Shown: positions 1 to 12,897, numbered from the stretch's first letter. The stretch: 64,000 bases of DNA from Liolophura sinensis (GCF_032854445.1 NC_088296.1:12314706-12378705); one strand, 5' to 3'. The notes: generated by a model not told the origin, from the sequence alone. A program made the numbers and translations.

Positions 1-1000
1 TCTTTCAAGTTCAACAGGATAAAAATCAGACGATTCCTATTCACCAGCCCCTGATAAAACCACATGGCCATACCTTAGCTAGCCAGTCTCAATGGAACTG
101 TCGAAATTTGTCTCTTTTGATCTCGTAATTAACTGGCTTGTACTTCACAGTCGATAAGAACAGCTCGTCGAAAAATTGACCCATTTCAAAGCGTCTGACT
201 GCCAGACAAATTGCTTCGACACTTTAGCTTCAGAAAGATGTGGACAAAGAAAGGTGGTACATGTATGTCGTTTGAGAAAGGAGCTGAAAAAAGAAGAGAC
301 AGAGGAAAAAAAAAGAGTACTGGGGTAGGGACAGTGGTGAAGGTGGAGATGGGTTCACTACGCTAGGAGAAATAAGTACATGTAATTCGGGGTTAAAACT
401 TGATGAGATCGCATCTCTTGTCTCTAACACAAGATTTAAGTAAGTGGCAGTTGGCTATTCAGTTCTCTTACCCCCCCTTCCCCCTCCTCCCACATGTCCA
501 TTAAGATTGAGTGGCTTAAGGATGCAACAAGAGTCTCTGTGTCACACACAGACAAGTTGTACTTGTACACCTCAGTTTTATGCCAGGCCATACATGTAGA
601 TTTTTGTTATTCTGCTTTGTGTACCTGAAAGTTTACATCACTGTTCTGAAGTGCCTGACTGCATATTGGTATATTTACTAACGTTGACATGTTTTATTTT
701 GAACTGGGACTAAGCAGATCTAAAATTCTGTTAGTCAGTCAAATCGTTGACATCCTATCCTTCTGTATAGGCAGGCCATTATTTTGAACATTGACCTGAG
801 TGTAAGCTGACATGAAACCCTGTGGTATAATGAGCCTATTTGCAAAAGTTCACTGTACATATATAAAACAACATTCAGTCATGTTACAAATGCTGTTACA
901 AAACTCCATTCAAATTAGAAACTAATGTGAATTTGACCTTTGCTTTAAATGATATCACTCATGATGAAATTGGACACCCCAAGTAGTGTATATAAGACCT
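1..1000. other. AT-rich non-coding sequence, nothing recognised
   Basis: No exon, RNA gene or repeat family could be recognised. The stretch has short homopurine and homopyrimidine runs (about 290-320 and 470-495) and a few ACATGTA-type motifs that recur all over the window. Confidence 0.6.
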
Positions 1001-1069
1001 GAACATAATGCGCTGTCCTTGTGGCACATAATGCACTGTCCATGTGGCACATAATGCACTGTCCATGTG
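1001..1069 (+). repeat. Three copies of a 23-bp minisatellite unit
   Basis: Units at 1001-1023, 1024-1046 and 1047-1069 read GCACATAATGCACTGTCCAT plus GTG. The same unit forms the much longer array at 3526-3856, so one sequence has been amplified at two sites 2.5 kb apart. Confidence 0.9.
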
Positions 1070-1639
1070 TGGATATCAGCCAACATGCCTGACCCCCAGT
1101 TTGTAGGTCTTACCAATTACGAGGTAATCATACCTTTGAGAAAAAAGAATGAAAAAAAAAATGCCTCAAAAGGCATTTTGCTAATGGTGGGGCATTTTGA
1201 CATGGGCAATTTATTAACAGTATTTTGTAGAGGCCTTGCATCTTTGCTGCAATCAGATTGAACCTGTCAAAATGCCTGTGTAGCTGTCCGGCGAAATCGG
1301 CTGAGTGTAATTCTGTAAACCTGAACTTTTATCAGCAAAGGCCATAGGGCGTCCTGTTCCTGTACAGACCAGTTGAGCTGTGGTGCAGCTTGCGTGATAT
1401 GATGTACCAGCTATCATGGCTTCAAAGAGTTTTAGCATTAGCAGCATCATACATGAGCAGTCTGAATTTAGCATTTGCCGACCTGCTTGAAATGTGACCA
1501 GTCTTGTGCCTTTACAATAACAAGAGCCATACATTGTTGTCAGAGTTTGATGCAGTGCGTGTGACCAGTATATCAGCATAGTATTTTTACATGAGACGTA
1601 TGTTTCAGCTCATTTGCTTGTTTGTCAGAGACCCCGCAT

Positions 1640-1975
1640 TCTGATTTAACGATGTTGCCGTGTTGCGAGTTTAAGCGCTCAAATTCGCCCCCTCATCAAC
1701 ACCAGTGTTTACCTTGCATGTATTCGGGTGGAAATGTAACACTGTTGTCGAAGGGCTGATCCGATATTGTCGCCAGCTTGATTTGAATAATTACACGAAA
1801 GCGCCAGATATTGGTTGTATTGATCGAAAGGAAAGGATTAAATGCCGGCAGCGACTCTGGCGCCAGTCTGTCTGGCCTGGGACAAAAGACGACGGACTGA
1901 AGATGATTGGACCAAGGGACCTGCGGGGAAAATCCAGCTTCGTTGAAAGGCTTCAGCCTGCGTTATAAACAAATA
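1640..1975. promoter_or_regulatory. Candidate non-coding regulatory island
   Basis: This block is compositionally distinct from its AT-rich surroundings. It is high in complexity, contains many CpG dinucleotides (for example GCCGGCAGCGACTCTGGCGC around 1842-1861) and has no simple repeats. An 87-codon open frame crosses it but matches nothing I know. I read it as a candidate conserved non-coding element. Nearby stretches (1070-1640 and 1976-2375) show nothing recognisable. Confidence 0.3.
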
Positions 1976-2385
1976 AGATGTTGGCCCCGCAGAGAGTAGA
2001 AGTGTAGTGCATCCTGCGAATGGTGCATGGATAGTGTTGTTGTTGTAAAGATATTTCTTTTTATTTACAATACAATAAAAGAATTGCAGATCTGCTAGGA
2101 GAATGTTTCTTTTTTTTTTGTGTGTTTTGATGACACCATCACCTTAGCTACATGGGCATTTTTACACCTGAATTGTGTTGAATAAAGTTTCTGGATTCAT
2201 CATTAAATGAACCTGCAAATAGACTGAAAAACAAAATGTTGAAAGCACTTTTTGTGAGCTGTGAAAGTCAGTGATGAAGTTGCACCAGTGAGATCAGTGT
2301 GTGCTAAACCTCATAGCAGATGCCCCTTTTATAGATTTTTTGAACTTGCATTGTACATACAGATTGTCAGACTTCTAACTGAAGG

Positions 2386-2575
2386 GTTGGTTAGCGCGCT
2401 AGCGCAGCTTAATGATCCAGGAGTCTCTCACCAATGCGGTCGCTGTGAGTTCAAGTCCAGCTCATGCTGGCTACCTCTCCGGCCGGACATGGGAAGGTCT
2501 GATAGCAACCTGGGTCGTGGTCATGGGTTTCCCTCGAGCTCTGCCCGGTTCCCTCCCAAAATAAATCAATCAATT
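2386..2575 (+). mobile_element. tRNA-derived SINE copy, 5'-truncated, with internal deletion
   Basis: It matches the intact copy at 50473-50740 from the GCGCGCTAGCGCAGC segment through the B-box-like GAGTTCAAGTCCAG to CTCTGCCCGGTTCCCTCCC. It then jumps to the AAATAAATC tail, losing the CATAATGCTGG part. It is flanked by the perfect 10-bp direct repeat TAACTGAAGG (2376-2385 and 2576-2585), taken as a target-site duplication. Confidence 0.9.
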
Positions 2576-2585
2576 TAACTGAAGG

Positions 2586-3525
2586 TCCATGTGAAATGCC
2601 ACGGTACCCTCATTGCCGTTCGGAGTTGCATTCCGGTAATGATTAGGATATTGTCATTGTTAACAGCGGCTGCACAGATTACATAACAGTGTTTTCAATT
2701 ACTTTGCACTCCGTGAAAATAAATGCAGTAGGCACTGTTAGCATTACTCCGGGTATTATGGTTGACATGTACACATATCCTTACTTTCGATACGGCTCTC
2801 AGTCATTCATCAGGTAATACTTAACCGTTTTTTGGGGTTTTTTTTGGTCAGTCTGGATTTTGCAAGCTTGATTATTGGAGAATGCAATCTGGCTATGGAC
2901 ATAGGAGTCATTGTTCCACTGGTCCTGGTAAATAATTAGATAAAAATCTATCATTGTTCCCTCATGATAATAATTACCTCCAAGTTAAGACCTCATTCGT
3001 TTTGCTAATGGCCTTAATTTGCATACAGACTGAAATCTGCCTCAGGAAGACCTGATTGCACCTGAGACGGGCTGAAAGTGTGCGATATAAGTGATCGGTC
3101 CGTTTCAAATTCCATATCAAGCAAGGCTAGAATGTTTGATTAAAATTTGATTAGTGTCACCACAGTACTTCTAAAAAACTCCTAGCAGAGAATGAATTCA
3201 GAATTACCGTAAATTTCGACCATGACTAATTTGCCCATTTTCCTCATTCTGAGAGTTCTGTCAAGTTTAGAAAGGTGTTTTGGTAGTTGCTTGGAAAAGA
3301 GATGATACTCTGTTGGAAAATTCTAAGTTTTCAGACACAAAAATAATGTATTGGGACATTTATATGGCTCTAAACATGCACTTTTGTGAATGAAATTTTA
3401 GGTCATTTATGGCATATTGATATGGTGGTATGTCACTCTGCTGTATCAAATGTGGAAATTTTGGTAACGATTTTTTTTTGTTTTGCATATTTATTTTTTT
3501 TAATGCTTCCTAATTTCTGCTTAAT
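2586..3525. other. Non-coding, nothing recognised
   Basis: AT-rich sequence with T-runs and no exon-like open frames or identified repeat family. Confidence 0.6.
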
Positions 3526-3856
3526 ATGTGGCACATAATGCCCCGTCCATGTGGCACATAATGCCCCATCCATGTGGCACATAATGCCCCGTCCATGTGG
3601 CACGTAATGCCCCGTGCATGTGGCACATAATGTCCCGTCCACGTGGCACATAATGTCCCGTCCACGTGGCACATAATGCCCCGTCCACGTGGCACATAAT
3701 GCCCCGTCCATGTGGCACGTAATCCCCCGTCCATGTGGCACATAATGTCCCGTCCACGTGGCACATAATGTCCCGTCCACGTGGCACATAATGCCCCGTC
3801 CACGTGGCACATAATGCATTGTCCATGTGGCACACAATGCACTGTCCATGTGGCAC
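3526..3856 (+). repeat. 23-bp minisatellite, about 14 copies
   Basis: The unit is TGTGGCACATAATGCCCCGT plus CCA. Copies vary at a few positions (CCATG/CCACG, GCCCC/GTCCC/GCACT). Three overlapping minus-strand frames of 117-143 codons cross it, but all are repeats of the unit and not believable genes. The GCACT variant near the right end equals the copies at 1001-1069. Confidence 0.95.
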
Positions 3857-5340
3857 CATACATTGGTGGAACCTTATTGAATTGATGGAAACAGAGTTTA
3901 GGACGCCCAGGTATTCAGTAGTATGGAGCAGTTGTTTTGGTGAAATTTCCAAACTTACATATGTGTATTGATGGCTTTGCTTCCGAAATATTAAAACTAT
4001 AGGAGGAAATTATAAGCTGTTTTTTTTTTTGTAGCATGGATCAGCATTCTGGCATCCAATTTACTTCCCAGAAACTTGAGCAGATTCAGTCATAAAATGA
4101 TGATTTACCTGTCACTTTATACAATTTTGCTAACTAATTACTGTGAAATGTCTGCCTTCCAGTGCTCCAAGACATTTAAATTTTCCAAAGCGGTTTAAAT
4201 ATTTGAAACATCAAGATATTAACTACATTTTTTTTTAAGCAATCCTTGATTAAAGATTTTTACACATGATGAAATCAGGTTTGACAAGTCTTGATTTCTT
4301 TATCGAAGTTCGAAATCTCTTGGGAGATTAAAGCTTAGCTTGATTTGTGGAGCTAATTTGTAATCAGTTCAACCTTTTTTCAACAAACCAAGCTTTTTCA
4401 CATGAGGATTTGGAACTGTTTAACAGCTAAAGTTTGAATACATGTCGCAATTAGCTGCCAAAGATTGCTAGGATTATTTCATGGGTCGAAGAAAATGAAA
4501 AAGTCTGTTTAATTAGTGTTTAACGAAGCCACACTCTGTAAGTAATTATCTCAAGTTTTAACCCCAGATTTATAGTTTAATTTTACTTTGCTGCCTGAAA
4601 GTTTCAAAAACAATGTACCCTCAAGTAAAAAAGGGGTGAAATGAGTTTGACTTTGAAATCTTTGGCCAATGGGGATAAAAGAAAGGGTGCGCATCAAGAC
4701 GGTAGAAATTGACACACCGTACTAAATGTGTCCCTGATGTAATCAGTTGAAATAGACCTGTTTTCTCTTTAATTTTGGAAATAGAACTAGGTTTCCTTGC
4801 ATTAATTTGTAAAGTCAGTGTAGTGAGAAGACAAGAGCGAAAGCAAATTCAGCGAAAATTGTCAAAGGGTAGATCTATAAATGTAATCGAGATTAAATTA
4901 GAACATCTGTATTTTGGACAAAACAGAATCCATGATACTTTACACATTGGTGTGATTTGGTGCAGGATTTCCAGTAGCAGCTGAATCATGCCTTCTAATC
5001 CATTATTCCCCCAAAACACCTCAGATCTGTGAAATAATCCATATTTGGGGCCAAACTACTCATACAATGCTGTTATCTCTTGCTCTTTTGATGGTCGCTT
5101 GTGATCAGCAGTGGTCATTGTTGCAAAGAACGCATCGTCCTGAAAAAGCGGATTTCCTTGCTGTGTCAACACTTGCTGCTGAAGCTCACACCGATTATTA
5201 GGTCAAAGGTCATTGAGTGCGCAGAAAAGGTCAGCCTTGTGATGTCGCTCTTTGGCGAGAGGTCAGATACAGCCAATCAATAATCAGTAATTCATGCCGT
5301 TTGTTATTGCCATGGCCCTTCATGGGAAATTCATGTACTC
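3857..5340. other. Non-coding, nothing recognised
   Basis: AT-rich sequence with no supported exon, RNA gene or repeat family. Confidence 0.6.
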
Positions 5341-5998
5341 ATGGATTTATTACGTGGTATAGCATACATGTGATAGTTTATTACATATACATAGTATAGC
5401 GTACAAGTCAGAGTTTATTACATGGTGTAGCATACATGTAAGAGTTTATTACATGGTATAGCATACATGTAACAATTTATTACATGGTATAGCATACATG
5501 TGACAGTTTATTACATATGCATGGTATAGTGTACAAGTAAGAGTTTATTACATGGTGTAGCATACATGTGACAGTTTATTACATGGTATAGCATACACAC
5601 TGTACATGTAACAATTTATTACATGGTATAGCATACATGTGACAGTTTATTACATGGTATAACATACATGTGACAGTTTATTACATGTACATGGTATAGC
5701 GTACATGTAACAGTGTATTACATGGTATAGCATACATGTCACAGTTTATTACATTGTATAGCGTACATGTCATAGTTTATTACATGGTATAGCGTACATG
5801 TCACAGTATATTACATGGTATAGCATACATGTCACAGTGTATTACATGGTATAGCATACATGTAATAATTTATTACATGGTATAGTATACATGTAACAAT
5901 TTATTGCATGGTATAGCATACATGTAGCAATTTATTACATGGTATAGCATACAGGTAACAGTGTATTACATGGTATAGCATACATGTAACAGTTTAAC
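5341..5998 (+). repeat. About 31-bp minisatellite, about 20 copies
   Basis: The unit reads TTTATTACATGGTATAGCAT then ACATGTAACAG. Copies differ by point changes and by insertions (for example ACATGTACATGG at 5682, and ACACACTGT at 5595). Each unit contains the palindrome ACATGT. No open frame of note. Confidence 0.93.
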
Positions 5999-6061
5999 CC
6001 ACAACATGTACATACTGTTCTGTTGACATATATCAGACTTTCGGCTTTGTTTTTTGAGCAG

Positions 6062-6295
6062 GTGTGTGATTTTCACACCTCTTGCGTAGCCCACTAGCGT
6101 GATTTTCACACCCCTTGCTGAGCCCACTAGTGTGATTGTCACACCCCTTGCCTTTTCACACCCCTTGCATGGACCACTAGTAGGATTTTCACACTCCTTG
6201 CGTAGCCAACTAGTTTGATTTTCACAGTCCTTGCATAGCCCACTAGTGTGATTTTCACACCCCTTGCTTGGACCACTAGTTTGATTTGCGCACCA
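6062..6295 (+). repeat. About 33-bp minisatellite
   Basis: The unit reads TGATTTTCACACCCCTTGCG then TAGCCCACTAGTG. About seven partly degenerate copies. The last copy runs directly into the dispersed repeat at 6296-6421, and the second copy of that repeat, at 24478-24603, begins with a single unit of this minisatellite. Confidence 0.9.
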
Positions 6296-6421
6296 AGATT
6301 TATTCTCTCCAGACGTCTGATTTTGTCAGATGTGTCTTACTTGCACACCTAGACTTTGTCTCAGGAGTGTGTTAGCGAGGACTGGGAGTGAGATAGGACG
6401 CCCAAAAATTTGAAGGTCTGA
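6296..6421 (+). repeat. Dispersed repeat, copy 1
   Basis: It aligns by eye with 24495-24603: shared GATTTTGTCAG, TGTGTCTTACTT, TTTGTCT.AGGAGT, GGGAGTG and ATTTGAAGG.CTG blocks in the same order. The family is not recognised. There is no coding potential. Confidence 0.75.
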
Positions 6422-6429
6422 TAAATGTG

Positions 6430-6449
6430 TTATTATTATTATTATTATT
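6430..6449 (+). repeat. (TAT)n microsatellite
   Basis: A short trinucleotide run immediately after dispersed repeat copy 1. Confidence 0.85.
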
Positions 6450-6689
6450 TGAAGAACATACATGTGTACTTGTATCAGTTATGTTCAAAACAATATGATT
6501 GTCATCATGGATGGAAAGAGTCGTCCATGTTTAATGTTATCAAGACTTGGGTCACTCAACTTCTTGTAATGTTATTAACCCAGAATCGATCATTCCTTCA
6601 CTCATTCAATCATTCTCTGTTCCATCTGGTTGATAATAGTCATTCAAATGTTCCCACACTTACGAAGAAATGGTTGTAATGGTTGGCCA

Positions 6690-6965
6690 CTAATAGCCTG
6701 TGATTGATGAAGAACAGACCTCTGGGGCTAAGGTCCACACGACTATAAGGCATCAGACACTTATCAATCCAGTGTCAGGAAATACCATTGGACGCTCCAT
6801 TTGGGCGGTTTCAGCACCAGCGATTTCCCCTAATTGATGGCGCAGCAGACGCCAGATTGTCGCCGACAAATGACGGACGGAAGTTATCTGTGATATCATT
6901 GGCTGATTCATCTAGGTTTATGTCTGACTCGATCACTGGATCACACTGCCTAAGTTGATCAGTGT
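6690..6965. promoter_or_regulatory. Candidate non-coding regulatory island
   Basis: A high-complexity block with CpG sites (GCGCAGCAGACGCCAGATTG, TCGCCGACAAATGACGGACG) and homeodomain-type motifs such as TAATTGATGG and TTATCAATCC. It has no long open frame and no repeats. The contrast with the neighbouring T-rich sequence suggests constraint, which cannot be shown from one genome. Confidence 0.3.
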
Positions 6966-9900
6966 TGTGGAGTTTTGATCATCTGTTGTGCATGCTTGAA
7001 GAAGCGAAAGGACAGTTTTATTGACCGTGTCGACACTGTGTTCAATGGAATTTTATCTGCATGGTGCCATATCGGGGAACTTTTTCTCCGTCGTTTTTTT
7101 TTTTATCTTCAGAATAACTTTTACCAGTTTCCCCTTATTTGCTGTGTAGGATTTAAATATGGGAATAAGAGGTAATCAATCGATCAACGCTGTACATGGC
7201 AATACAATACTTGGTTTAAAATGTAAACATCTTTGGATAAAAGATTACTAGAGATTTTTTTGTGGTTACAAAGTTGATAAAATGCAGCCTGGTGTTTGTT
7301 TCTTTGGCCAGAATCTAGTCTCATCTGTCATGACAATTTGGCAATGTGTGTTTCATATCCCTTACACCTCAGCCTCCTTTACTCTTGCTCCCTCCCTCCC
7401 TCCTTCCACCATACACCTAAACTCTGTTTTCACAAAGAGGAAACCCTCCCGTTTGTAACCAGAATTCTGTCTTTGGTAAAATAGACACCAGATTTTTCGT
7501 CATTCAGGAATGATTATCTTGCCATCTGTTTTTTGGGGCTGGTGTGTTGCCATTAATTTACTGCTTCAAATAGCGTGCCATGCAACATGTATTTTACTTT
7601 GGTGAGTTTTCCTCTCAGGGGAGAGAACGGAACTTGAAAGGGATTTTAAATTTCAGGAAATCTGTCACTTTGTTAAAAACAAAGAGTCATTGCTTCTTTT
7701 TTTTTCATTTTTGGCCTCTTCACTGAATGGAGGTGAAGACTGCCTGAGGTAATGTAAGCAAAATGCTTATATGGAATCTGTAAATTCCGATTGTACAATG
7801 AAGTTTACATTAAAGTCGTAAAACTGTGCATTTTGTTTACATCATTTCATATCTCCCATGCATTTGTTATTATTTTTACAAAGAGAAAGGGATAAATTAA
7901 AAAAAAACATGAATACCACTCAGTTTGAACATTATGTTTTTGGCCATTAGATATCTTATTTACTATGCCTTGGTTTGTTACCAGAGTTCATGTACTCTGG
8001 AATTTCCATTGGTCGAAGCTGTTAACGGGAATTCCAGAACCCAGACTTGTTACAGATGTGGAAAGTTGGACTTTCTACTTTAGAGAGAAGCTCTGTGAAG
8101 CAGAAATCTTTTGGATGTGGAAAACATTATGTCACAAGTGTAACTAGTTTTGCTTTTTAAAAATATTTAAGCTGTTTGATCTGTCCAGCCCTTTTTGTAG
8201 GAAATCTGTACAATTTGAGTAGTTCTTAATTTTTTTTTCTTTCTCTGTCGATATTTTCTTCACCTCTCCTCGCCAGTCTTTTTGAGAGGGTTAATGTTTA
8301 TAGCAAACTGGATCACTTGCCAGCCATTGAAGAATATAACAGTTAAGAAAAATTAAGCCCAAGTTCTGACACACTTAAGACTTTAAAATGGTTGAACAAC
8401 ATTTCAAATCAATTTTTGTCAAAATCTGATATCATTTTTTCCCCACAATTCCTACGGATGCTGCATATTTGAATTCTAAGAAATGTTTAGAATAGATTTT
8501 GTAATAGTTGCCTTTTTGAAGGACTTCATGCTTGATTAAAATTTGTGGACACAACTTACCTGTGGAATAAGTTGTTAGCAGCTGATTTGGAGGTTGATCC
8601 AAGTACACGTAGTTAGTGGGCGAGATACCTACATGTGTAGATTCTTGCCTTCGGATTCAGATTGAATCTGTTCTGTGGGATATTAGTAAAACAGAAAGTA
8701 GAAAAATTCATTTGGATTATTCAGTTTATTACTTCGTGAAAAATGTGTACAAATGTGCAAAGAACGTAGATTAACTGAAGTGGCAAATCCTGCTGTGAGA
8801 CGTTTTTTCTCCTGTGCCATGAGAACGACGGTGTTTTACTGTCTTCCAAGTAAATCAGTCAATTAAGGCTGTGAGCATCATGTGTGCCACATTCAATTTC
8901 CTCTCACCAACGATTTCTACCGTGTATTGGAATTTGTCCGATCTCGCTCCATATCCCCCCCTCCCTCCCTTTGAACAAATTTGCTCCCAGGGGTGACAGA
9001 CTTGTCTGTGCTAATCACTGGCCAATCACCAACACTATCTGGAGGCAGTTGCCATGGCATCGTGTGCAACAGGGCTTTAAGGCATAGCTTCAGGCAGAGG
9101 GAACAGCGTTGTGTTACAAAATGATGGGAGAAGTTCTAGGAGTTGCTTTTTATACAAAATCTGCAAACTTGAAGCATCGATTGCTTTTGATTTGGAACAG
9201 AACTGAAGAAATTTGCCATAGCTTTAAGGATTTATTTGTTTGAACATTTCTGTCGTAATTTAGTTCATTAGTATTCATATTTAACAATCAGGTTTCATGA
9301 GCGTAAATATCGATTTTGAAGTATTTAACATGTTAAATCCATTTTATGAAGAAAAGTTTTCCTTTGGAATTCTCCATTGATGCAAAAGGTTTGTTTTTTT
9401 TCTAAACAAATGCTTTGGGTGAGTATAATTGGCACATTGGAGTCCTTTAGGCTAATAAATGTAAAAATATGAAAACTTGGAAAGAAAAGTTTGAATGAAC
9501 TTGAAGCATATTCTTGCTTTATTTAATATGATTAATAAGAATTGAAAATGTTGACCTTTTCTCCAGTTGTGGTGTTCCGAATGGAAACTGGTACCTTGCT
9601 CAGGGGAGTTACAGAAGAACATGGGGGGTATTGATCTGAGGTGGCCAGCTGCGTATTGAATGACGTCCTTGATAGTTTAAGAAGGAATTACTAATTTGGA
9701 AATGAATAGAAAATGCTATGATGAGATCCAGATTTGCAGCTGTCCAGTTCTGATAGACCCAAGGGTCCCTTAATGTATGTATGTGCACATGGATCATTTC
9801 AGCATGACTTATTTTTTGTTTTTATTTATTTATTTATTATTTTATTTTGTTGTTGTTGATTGTACCAAGGTCAACAGGCTGCTTTCATCTTAGTGGAACA

Positions 9901-10435
9901 ACCAGTCGACAAAGGAATAAAAAAAGCAGGGGAGTGATTACCTTTAGGTTCTTACCAGAATATTTGTTAAATCACATCAGGTGTGCTGCTGTGTATGCGA
10001 GAGAGAGTTTCTCTGTACAGACACTGATTTACTTCAGACGTGTTTCAGGCAGGAAGGAGCGACGGGTACATGGATACACGGTCGCGTGTCATTTTCGTTT
10101 GTTATCACGCGTCAAATGTGACTTTCTGTTCCTTCGAGACCGGAGAGTTCCTGTTATGTTTGCTTTGTGGAAGGAAGTCTTGGTGGTTGAAGACATTAGG
10201 GGGTTGTAAATAAATCATGAGGGACACACAATATAGGCAGATGTCAACAGTGAGCTAAACAAGATATCTGCAGGTGACTTTGTTTTATGATAAAGTGTGC
10301 AAGAGAACAAAACACACAAACACAGAGACACAATTTAAGAAAGAGGATGAAAATTCACAGAAGGAAAACTGTATATAGTTCTTAAAAGTAAAGGACAAGA
10401 AAATGTGTGACTGTGTGACTGTGATCTTATGGTGT
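6966..10435. other. Non-coding, nothing recognised
   Basis: T-rich sequence with several short open frames. The longest, 120 codons at 9847-10209 on the + strand, has no recognisable domain, signal or splice context. I see no convincing exon. Confidence 0.55.
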
Positions 10436-10991
10436 AAGACTGTGTAATACAAAGTGTAGTTTTGTGATGCCAAAAATGTACAGTGTAGAACTGAAATACG
10501 AAAGGTGTCCAGCTGCAAAATACGAAAGTATAAGATTGTAGCACAAAAAGTGTAAGACAGTGAAGTATAGAAGTGTAGGACAGACAGATGTAGAAGTGTA
10601 AGATGGTGAAGTATAGAAGTGTAGGACACAGAGGTATAGAAGTGTAGGACACAGAGGTATAGAAGTGTAGGACTACGAGGTATTGAAGTGTAGGACAGTG
10701 AACTAAAGAAGTGTAGGACAATGAAGTATTGAAGTGTTGGAGAGAGGTATAGAAGTGTAGGACAGTGAAGTATAGAAGTGTAGGGCGGTGAGGTATAGAA
10801 ATGTAGGACAGAGAGGTATAGAAGTGTAGGACAGAGAGGTATAGAAGTGTAGGACAGTGAAATATAGAAGTGTAGGACAGAGAGGCATAGAAGTGTAGGA
10901 CAGAGGTATAGAAGTGTAGGACAACGAAGTATTGAAGTGTTGGACAGAGAGGTATAGAAGTGTAGGACAGAGAGGTATAGAAGTGTAGGAG
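10436..10991 (-). repeat. About 23-bp minisatellite, degenerate on its left side
   Basis: The unit reads AGGTATAGAAGTGTAGGACA plus GAG on the + strand. From about 10600 the copies are regular; from 10436 to 10600 they are weak (GTGTAGTTTTGTG, AGTGTAAGACAG). Minus-strand open frames of 73-128 codons (SYTS, CPTLLYF repeats) are by-products of the repeat. Confidence 0.92.
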
Positions 10992-11139
10992 ATGGAAAAG
11001 ATTGGCAGACTTATCTGACTACATATTATACATTATAGATCTTTCCTGTCTACTAGTTCACATTGATCACAAAGTGTATTGTGTGAAGTCTGCTCTTCAT
11101 GAATGAGCAGGATGATGGCTTGTTATCCCTTCTTGCATC

Positions 11140-11860
11140 TCATCATCAGACAATCTCTAACAGCCCGATGACTAGATTGCCTCATCGCGTATCAATTCAC
11201 GAATCAATTCTACAACCACCTGGTGTGTTGACTCGCCATGTGCTGGAGCACAGTTTCTGCCGCAGCCGGGCGCATTTGAGATAATTATCCGTGTTTGAAA
11301 TAGTGATAGTCGCCTGTCGGCTCCCGCTGACCAATGACACTCTCCTGATATTGATTCTCAAATGCCGACAGTCCCGCGGCGGGACGTTGATTCGCAACAA
11401 ACTATCGCCGTGACAATAGGGTCAGTCAAGATGGTGGCCTGTGAGTAATTATTCCCCCTTTGAAGCGAGCTCTCCGATGACGTTGTTTACAAAAGGTCTA
11501 TATGTCTACATGAACACGATAATTACTGACCAATCAAACTGTGTCGGGTTTCAGCATTGTGCGAGCTCTTCGGTCTCGGAGGTACAATATTTTTGCTAAT
11601 TCATCTGATAGAAATATGACATGTTGTCAATAAATGACTGAGAGCGATAATCGGTGTGCAAATAGAATAATGCTAAAGTCACAGGATCGCGGCCACTGCG
11701 AGCGGAGGCCAGCAATTAAAGATTTGAGGATCACAACTCATCGTCTGTGTATTGACAGCAGGTCTCGGAGAATTGCTGACTGTGTACTAATGTGCAAAGC
11801 TTGTCAAAGCTGGAGAGAGTCAATCAAAAACTACCACTGGGAATAAATGAGGATCATTGT
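11140..11860. promoter_or_regulatory. Candidate enhancer-like non-coding island
   Basis: The longest high-complexity, CpG-containing block in the first 44 kb. Visible motifs include the E-box CACCTG at 11217-11222, TAATTA at 11446-11451 and 11520-11525, ATAATTATC at 11281-11289, a SOX-type ACAATAG at 11413-11419, a FOX-type TGTTTAC at 11484-11490 and a CRE-like GATGACGT at about 11476. It contains no repeats. Open frames of about 60-70 codons cross it on both strands but are unrecognised. Motif clustering by eye is only suggestive. Confidence 0.35.
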
Positions 11861-12897
11861 CCGTCAGGTTTGCAGTGGAGCTATGCATGTGAGCTTTATT
11901 GCTGATTCTGCATTTCTACAAATTTTGACATGTTTTCTGATCTAAAAAAAAGTGTATTAATATGTACAAGCTGTGTGGAATTTTCATTAAACTTTGTAAA
12001 TTAAGGGATTGAAAAGTTCCTTTATGTCATGCTTTTTTTTATGCATGTATTTCCAAGGTCATATGTACAGTATATATGTGCGTATGTTCTTCATTAAGGG
12101 AGGTAATAAACAGCTTATTTTATGAACTCCCTTTGTTTTTTTTTTTACCTGAAACATACTCACAATGTTATGGTTTGTTTGTGAAAATGAAAAATTTAGA
12201 TCTGTGTCTACTCTCTTCCACAAGGGCTACTTGTGTAATGCAGAACAACTAAGGAGAAGCAAAACAAAAAACGTTTGACTGTAATTAACTTTGAAGCATT
12301 TCTAGAACATTCCAAGTTACATGTTTACAACATGGAGTATGTTTGTGTGTGCAGTTTTGCTAATAAAAGGCTCTACCCTAAACAACCCTTGTGTGGTGCT
12401 AAACAGTGGAGAGGAATTGATATGAATTTGCACATTCCAGATGAGAGACCAATTCCCAGTTTTATATGGAGCCACAGCTCTGAGCATGACTCTTTTGATT
12501 GATCTATTTATTGGATTTTGCCGGCTTGTTTATAAATACGCGATGAGGGGCGCAGAAAATAGTTCTGCGCCCAGGAGGCACTTCAGGTGTGAACGTGGTT
12601 GAAGAAAACCAGGATCAAGCCCTTCAGACACCACGATGCAGGAGGGAACAAAAAAGGGACAACCTTCCTGGCGTAAATAAACCAGCCTCCTTAAGATAAA
12701 ATGAGAAAATAAACATGGTTGCCCAGAGATGAAAGATTCAGTGGATGTGTAGTTTTTCCTGACATTTTCAAGTCCACTTCTGGCCCTAAACACACATTCT
12801 AGCAGTGTTTTGACACCTCGAGAGCTCTCAGGATCACTGAGCGCTTGCCAGCCTTCTTGTTTTTCCGTTTATTTCATTGGTTTTTGGCTGTGATAGG
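11861..12897. other. Non-coding, nothing recognised
   Basis: No supported exon or repeat. Minor CpG-containing patch at 12535-12600. Confidence 0.55.

Noticed and set aside
3433-3952. Minus-strand frames of 117-143 codons with CHVDG repeats
   Set aside because: 23-bp minisatellite read in three frames (3 x 23 = 69 bp), so all three frames look similar; no domain.
9847-10209. 120-codon + strand open frame
   Set aside because: No recognisable domain, low-information composition, no splice context, and its start lies in a T-rich run; kept only as unrecognised sequence.
10285-10924. Minus-strand SYTS/PTLLYF repeat frames
   Set aside because: 23-bp minisatellite artefact.
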